Shown here: in pieces, positions 6,656 to 10,133 of the stretch
Numbering within the stretch: the first letter of the stretch is position 1
Layout: every line of letters starts with the position of its first letter
DNA from: Pyramidobacter sp.
GTDB taxonomy: Bacteria > Synergistota > Synergistia > Synergistales > Dethiosulfovibrionaceae
Reading direction: 5' to 3'
Assembly (NCBI GenBank): GCA_016286835.1
Contig: JAEEUD010000044.1
Location: forward strand, 1 to 10,133
Length of the DNA: 10,133 nt
The notes under the pieces: model-generated
Database searches by the model: none
What the model was told of the DNA's origin: nothing
Seen by the model: the letters and a program-made list of their open reading frames with translations, nothing else
Program-made: the position numbers and the translations under genes

Positions 6656-7855
6656 ATGAAGGTATCAGACCGTATCAGCGGCGTTTTTGCTTCGCCCATC
6701 AGAAAGCTCAGTCCCTACGCGGAAGCCGCAAAAGCCGCAGGGAAAAAAGTATATCACCTCAACATCGGGCAGCCCGACATCCAGACGCCGCCGGCATTTC
6801 TCGAAGCCATCCGCGCCTTTGACGACAAAGTGATCGCCTACGGCGACTCGCGCGGCGACACACAGCTGCTGAAGGCTGTCCGGAGTTATTATCGCGACTG
6901 GGGCATGGATTTCGACATCGACGAGATCACGATCACCAGCGGCGGATCGGAAGCCCTGCTGATCGCGATGATGGCCGTCTGCGATCCCGGCGACGAGATC
7001 CTCGTCTTCGAGCCGTTCTACGCGAACTATCTGTCGTTTGCCGACGTCCTGAACGTGAACATGAAAGCCGTCACGACAAAGGCCGAAAACGGCTACGCCC
7101 TTTCCGGCGAAGCCGCCGTCGAAACCGTGATCACACCGCGCACGAAGGCGATGATCGTCACCAACCCGGGCAACCCCACCGGCCGCGTGCTCACGTCCGA
7201 CGAGATGGACCTGATCGCCCGCGTCGCCAGACGCCACGATCTGGCTCTGATCGTCGATGAGGTGTACCGCGAGTTCGTCTACGGCGTACCCTTCCGCAGT
7301 TTCGGTGTCGTTCCCGGGCTGGAAGACAACCTGATCCTCGTCGATTCCCTCTCCAAACGGTACAGCGCCTGCGGCGCACGCATCGGCGCGCTTCTGTCGC
7401 ATAACGCCGAATTCAACGCGCAGATCATGAAATACTGTCAGGCCCGCCTCTGCTGCCCCGAACTGGAGCAGATCGGCGCAGCCGCGCTCTACTCCACGCC
7501 GAAGTCTTACCTTGCCGACGTCAACGCCGAATACCGCCGCCGCCGCGACACGCTCGAAAAAGCTCTTTCCAGGCTGCCGAACGTGACGTTCTCCTCGCCG
7601 CAGGGCGCGTTCTACACGATGATCAAGCTGCCCGTGGACAGCGCCGAAAAGTTCGCCATCTGGATGCTCGAACAGTTCGATTCGCACGGTGAAACCGTGA
7701 TGATCGCCCCCGGCGACGGCTTTTACCTCACGCCGGGGCTCGGCAAAGACGAAGCCCGGCTGGCCTACGTGCTCAACTGCGCCGATCTGGAACGCGCCAT
7801 CGCGATCATCGGCGAAGGACTGAAAACCTATCCCGGCACGAAGATCCCCGCGTGA
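6656..7855 (+). CDS. PLP-dependent class I aminotransferase
   Basis: A 399-residue fold-type I aminotransferase (aspartate aminotransferase superfamily, AspB-like). The expected residues are all visible: NIGQPD (36-41) and YGDSRGDTQLL near the N-terminus, SGGSEAL (95-101) for the PLP phosphate, NPGNPTG (170-176), D201 and Y204 in VDEVYREF, Schiff-base K234 in SLSKRYSACG, R242 in ARIG, and R368 in DEARLAY for the substrate carboxylate. It moves an amino group between an amino acid and a 2-oxo acid in the cytoplasm; exact substrates cannot be told. The ATG at 6656 is used because the protein then starts at KVSDRISGV as in relatives; AGGAG lies 11 bases upstream, a slightly long gap. No terminator follows it: the next promoter starts 5 bases after the stop. 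Confidence 0.93.
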   Translation: MKVSDRISGVFASPIRKLSPYAEAAKAAGKKVYHLNIGQPDIQTPPAFLEAIRAFDDKVIAYGDSRGDTQLLKAVRSYYRDWGMDFDIDEITITSGGSEALLIAMMAVCDPGDEILVFEPFYANYLSFADVLNVNMKAVTTKAENGYALSGEAAVETVITPRTKAMIVTNPGNPTGRVLTSDEMDLIARVARRHDLALIVDEVYREFVYGVPFRSFGVVPGLEDNLILVDSLSKRYSACGARIGALLSHNAEFNAQIMKYCQARLCCPELEQIGAAALYSTPKSYLADVNAEYRRRRDTLEKALSRLPNVTFSSPQGAFYTMIKLPVDSAEKFAIWMLEQFDSHGETVMIAPGDGFYLTPGLGKDEARLAYVLNCADLERAIAIIGEGLKTYPGTKIPA

Positions 7856-7859
7856 TTTC

Positions 7860-7888
7860 TTGACAATCGCGCCTTTCGGTTTTAAGAT
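7860..7888 (+). promoter_or_regulatory. Promoter of the T-box / acetyltransferase / trpS unit
   Basis: TTGACA at 7860-7865, a 17-base spacer, then TAAGAT at 7883-7888. The predicted start is near 7895. It begins only 5 bases after the aminotransferase stop codon. Confidence 0.75.
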
Positions 7889-7894
7889 AACTCA

Positions 7895-8170
7895 GTCACA
7901 CCAAACCGACGAAGCGGAAATAACGCCGCCGCACGCTCCTACAGAGAGCCCGGAATGCTGAGAACGGGCGGAAAGCACGGTGCTGCGTTTGGGCCGCCGA
8001 GGGCGCGGGGGAACGGTTCGCTCCGAGTATCCCGCGACGAATGGCGCGCGTGAAGCGCTTGCAAAAGAGCTCGGCCGGCAGCGGCCGTGAATTCAGGGTG
8101 GCACCGCGGATTTTCCAGCTAAAATTCGTCCCTGACAGGCCGAAAAAAGGGTCTGTCAGGGACTTTTTTG
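7895..8170 (+). promoter_or_regulatory. T-box riboswitch, predicted tRNA-Trp specific
   Basis: A leader RNA that senses uncharged tRNA and lets transcription continue. The hallmark T-box AGGGTGGCACCGCGG is at 8095-8109. Upstream are a typical distal Stem I with AGAGAGC (7943-7949) and a CCCG/CGGG helix, and a Stem III hairpin CGGCCG-GCAG-CGGCCG (8072-8087). GCGG at 7914-7917 can pair with CCGC at 7994-7997 to close the base of Stem I. This puts TGG (7990-7992), the Trp codon, in the specifier loop. The UGGC of the T-box can pair with a GCCA tRNA 3' end, so it expects discriminator base G73, as is usual for bacterial tRNA-Trp. CCCT at 8130-8133 can pair either with the T-box AGGG (antiterminator) or in the terminator. 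trpS lies downstream, which agrees. The exact Stem I fold was done by eye. Confidence 0.9.
8128..8169 (+). terminator. Regulated terminator of the T-box leader
   Basis: GTCCCTGACAG (8128-8138) pairs perfectly with 8153-8163 and can extend by three more pairs inward (one G-U). A GAAAAAAG loop and six U (8164-8169) complete the terminator. Its left arm overlaps the bases needed for the antiterminator, the usual T-box switch. Confidence 0.9.
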
Positions 8171-8203
8171 TGCTGTATGGTGCTGCCAAAGGAGGTCACG
8201 ACG

Positions 8204-8857
8204 TTGAGAGACGGCGTCATCCCGGATCCCGAGCGCGTGCATCCGATCGCCGGGTACGACAAGGAAATCTATGTCAGACCGACTGTCACGAATCCGAACA
8301 TCATCGTCGGCGACTTCACCTACATCGCCGATGCCGAGTTTGAAAGCCACGTCACGCACCACTACAGCTTCATCGGCGACAGACTGATCATCGGCAGGTT
8401 CTGCCAGATCGCCGCAGGCGTCGAGTTCGTCATGAACGGAGCGAACCACCAGATGAACGCCGTCACGACGTTCCCGTTTTACACGCTGGAAGGCTGGGAC
8501 ATGGCGCCGCCTGCTCTCTCCGATCTGCCTATCCGGGGCGACACCGTCATCGGCAACGACGTGTGGATCGGTCAGAATGCGGTCATCCTGCCGGGAACGC
8601 ACATCGGAGACGGTGCCATTATAGGCACCAACAGCGTTGTCGGCGGCACGGTCGAACCGTATACTGTCGTCGCCGGAAATCCTGCCCGCCTTATCCGCAA
8701 ACGCTTCGACGACGAGTTGACAGGTCTGCTTCTCCGCTTCAGGTGGTGGGACAAAAGCATCGCCGAGATCAACAGCCTGATCCCGCTGCTTACCTGCAGC
8801 GACCTGGAAAAAGTCAGAAGCGAGCTGAAAGCACAGCTGCAATCACAGAGCCGATAA
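8204..8857 (+). CDS. Vat/CatB-type O-acetyltransferase (xenobiotic acetyltransferase family)
   Basis: A 217-residue left-handed beta-helix protein of the usual length for this family. The TTG at 8204 is chosen because AAGGAGGT (8189-8196) is 7 bases upstream; an ATG at 8177 lies upstream of that SD. Hexapeptide repeats run through about 33-75 and 105-155 (IIVGDFTYI, VIGNDVWIGQNAVILPGTHIG, VVAGNPARLIR). The loop MNGANHQMNAVTTFPF carries the catalytic His at residue 82, the position known in Vat(D). The C-terminal stretch LLRFRWWDKSI is also typical. Relatives transfer acetyl from acetyl-CoA to chloramphenicol or streptogramin A, but many chromosomal members have no known substrate. It lies between the tryptophan T-box and trpS, 60 bases from trpS, so it should be induced with it. 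Resistance function is not proven. Confidence 0.9.
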   Translation: MRDGVIPDPERVHPIAGYDKEIYVRPTVTNPNIIVGDFTYIADAEFESHVTHHYSFIGDRLIIGRFCQIAAGVEFVMNGANHQMNAVTTFPFYTLEGWDMAPPALSDLPIRGDTVIGNDVWIGQNAVILPGTHIGDGAIIGTNSVVGGTVEPYTVVAGNPARLIRKRFDDELTGLLLRFRWWDKSIAEINSLIPLLTCSDLEKVRSELKAQLQSQSR

Positions 8858-8869
8858 TAACGTTTTTGG

Positions 8870-8886
8870 AGCCGTTTCACACGGCT
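8870..8886 (+). other. Short hairpin between acetyltransferase and trpS genes
   Basis: AGCCGT (8870-8875) pairs with ACGGCT (8881-8886) around a 5-base loop. A run of five T begins 5 bases later (8892-8896). The stem is short and the U-run is detached, so it is at best a weak attenuator or a processing/stability element in the two-gene transcript. Confidence 0.35.
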
Positions 8887-8917
8887 GGACATTTTTATAA
8901 TCGGAGGAAAGATCACC

Positions 8918-9952
8918 ATGGAAGAAGTCAAACAGAACGCGGTGCCGGAAGCGAAGCCGGAACGCAAGAAGATCATGCTCTCGGGTATCCAGCCCACGGG
9001 CACGTTCACGCTCGGCAACTACCTCGGCGCCGTGCGCAACTGGAGGCAGACGCAGGAAGACTTTCAGTGCGCCTATTTCATCGCCGACCTGCACTCGCTC
9101 ACCGTGCGCCAGGAGCCGGCCAAACTGCGCAAGCAGTCGATTGACGCCTTTGCGCTGCTGCTCGCCTGCGGCATCGATCCGCAGAAGAGCCTCGTCTTCG
9201 TGCAGAGCCACGTGCACGCCCACGCCGAGCTCGGCTGGATTTTGTCGTGCTACTCCATGTTCGGCGATCTTTCGCGCATGACCCAGTTCAAGGACAAATC
9301 GGCCAAGCACGCCGACAACGTCAACGCCGGTCTGTTCACCTATCCTGCGCTGATGGCGGCCGACATCCTGCTCTATCAGCCCGACTACGTGCCCGTCGGC
9401 GAGGACCAGCGCCAGCATCTTGAGTTCACGCGCGACGTGGCTGTGAGAATGAACAGCCTTTACGGCAACGTCTTCCGCGTGCCCGACGCGTACATCGTCA
9501 AGGCCGGCGCGAAGATCATGTCGCTCCAGGAGCCCACAAAGAAGATGTCCAAGTCCGACACCAACGTCAACGCCTTCATCTCCATCCTCGACGAGCCGAA
9601 CGTGATCATCAACAAGTTCAAGCGCGCCGTCACCGACAGCGAGACGTGCGTCTGCTACCGCGAAGGCAAGGACGGCATCAACAATCTGATGTCCATCTAC
9701 TCCGTCATCACCGGCCTGTCGTATGAGCAGATCGAACACGACTTCGCCGGTAAGGGCTACGGCGACTTCAAAAAGGCCGTCGGCGAGTGCGTGGCCGAGG
9801 AACTGCGCCCCGTGCGTGAAAAGTTCGCCGAGCTGACCGCCGACAAGGCCGCCCTCGAAGCCGTCTATCGCAAAGGCGCTGAAACCGCCGCGCACGTCGC
9901 CGAGCGCACCCTCGACAAGGTCAAGAGGAAGATCGGTTTGCTGGGCAAGTAA
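8918..9952 (+). CDS. trpS: Tryptophanyl-tRNA synthetase
   Basis: A 344-residue class Ic synthetase that charges tRNA-Trp with tryptophan in the cytoplasm. The ATP-binding HIGH-type motif is PTGTFTLGNYLGA (26-38), where TLGN replaces HIGH as in many TrpRS. The second signature is KMSKS (209-213). Also visible are AADILLYQPDYVPVGEDQRQHLE (147-169) for tryptophan binding and the C-terminal helical part that recognises the anticodon. The first 17 or so residues (EEVKQNAVPEAKPERKK) extend beyond the usual start just before IMLSGIQPTG. GGAGG (8903-8907) is 10 bases before the ATG. It is the second gene after the Trp-specific T-box, which is the expected control for this enzyme. Confidence 0.97.
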   Translation: MEEVKQNAVPEAKPERKKIMLSGIQPTGTFTLGNYLGAVRNWRQTQEDFQCAYFIADLHSLTVRQEPAKLRKQSIDAFALLLACGIDPQKSLVFVQSHVHAHAELGWILSCYSMFGDLSRMTQFKDKSAKHADNVNAGLFTYPALMAADILLYQPDYVPVGEDQRQHLEFTRDVAVRMNSLYGNVFRVPDAYIVKAGAKIMSLQEPTKKMSKSDTNVNAFISILDEPNVIINKFKRAVTDSETCVCYREGKDGINNLMSIYSVITGLSYEQIEHDFAGKGYGDFKKAVGECVAEELRPVREKFAELTADKAALEAVYRKGAETAAHVAERTLDKVKRKIGLLGK

Positions 9953-10133
9953 TTTTGATATAGAATCCAACGCGAAGACGTTAAGAAAGTCAAAGTCATA
10001 TTCAAAACACCGTAGGGGCGGGCCCATGTGCCCGCCCCTTTCCATTGAAGCGCTGCATTTGAACATCCGCGGCCACGCGGAGCTGCACATCGAAGCGCAA
10101 AAGAATCGGGACACTCTTTCGCAAGAGTGTCCC
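9953..10133. other. Non-coding tail with three hairpins, including a GGGGCGGG palindrome
   Basis: No gene is seen in these 181 bases. AGGGGCGGGC (10014-10023) pairs with GCCCGCCCCT (10030-10039) around CCATGT, with only TTT after it, so it would be a poor terminator; it resembles dispersed intergenic palindromes of the GTAGGGGCGGG type. TCCGCG (10066-10071) pairs with CGCGGA (10076-10081). GAAGCGC occurs at 10047-10053 and 10092-10098, and GCTGCA at 10052-10057 and 10082-10087, on either side of this middle hairpin. The last hairpin is listed separately. Confidence 0.6.
10108..10133. terminator. Strong hairpin at the window end, probable terminator
   Basis: GGGACACTCTT (10108-10118) pairs perfectly with AAGAGTGTCCC (10123-10133) around the stable loop TCGC. 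Any U-run for plus-strand termination would fall outside the window. It is the best candidate for the end of the trpS transcript or of a convergent gene beyond the edge. Confidence 0.55.

Noticed and set aside
6665..7687. Long minus-strand open frame (340 codons) opposite the aminotransferase
   Set aside because: Antisense shadow of a gene with all catalytic residues in place; its composition is low in family-like motifs.
8870..8896. Terminator separating the acetyltransferase from trpS
   Set aside because: Only a 6-bp stem with the U-run 5 bases away; too weak to call, so the two genes are treated as one unit.
8896..8901. TATAAT just before trpS as an internal promoter
   Set aside because: A start about 7 bases downstream would fall at or after the SD at 8903-8907 and remove it. 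The -35 region is also poor. It is most likely chance in an AT-rich spacer.
8843..10114. Long minus-strand open frame (423 codons) opposite trpS
   Set aside because: It is antisense to a clear trpS, has no SD or recognisable domain, and is explained by GC-rich codon bias leaving few stops on the other strand.

Overview
The window is GC-rich, densely coding bacterial DNA. Anaerobic life is suggested by a TAXI-type TRAP solute receptor, a flavodiiron protein and a tryptophan T-box. My best guess is an anaerobe of the Synergistota (Pyramidobacter-like) or a GC-rich relative of the Firmicutes. This rests on gene content and style only, with no rRNA marker, so confidence is low. No tRNA or rRNA gene, CRISPR array, insertion sequence or prophage gene was seen.

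Layout. Positions 1-488 (minus) hold the N-terminal part of a secreted TAXI/TRAP substrate-binding protein that runs off the window. It is divergent from an IclR-family regulator (846-1637, plus). The 357-bp gap between them carries a strong minus-strand promoter, an extended -10 promoter for the regulator, and several related inverted repeats that look like operators. Next come four minus-strand genes, each apparently transcribed alone. They are a MATE efflux pump (1691-3049), a GntR/FCD regulator (3192-3866), a flavodiiron protein (4014-5210) and a stand-alone ketoacyl-ACP synthase III (5392-6414). Most are separated by clear intrinsic terminators and have their own sigma70-like promoter.

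From 6656 the plus strand carries a class I aminotransferase (6656-7855). Five bases after its stop begins the promoter of a T-box leader (7860-8170). The candidate specifier codon is UGG, and the T-box UGGC fits a tRNA-Trp with G at position 73. The leader is followed by a Vat/CatB-type O-acetyltransferase (8204-8857) and trpS (8918-9952). The acetyltransferase therefore lies between the tryptophan-tRNA sensor and the tryptophanyl-tRNA synthetase. The last 180 bases are non-coding and contain three hairpins.

How the genes relate. The IclR regulator probably controls the adjacent TRAP transporter. The T-box should turn on the acetyltransferase and TrpS together when uncharged tRNA-Trp accumulates. 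That raises the idea that the acetyltransferase protects against a compound that starves TrpS or blocks translation. The other genes look like independent single-gene units. The most interesting region is 7855-8920, followed by the operator-rich gap at 489-845.
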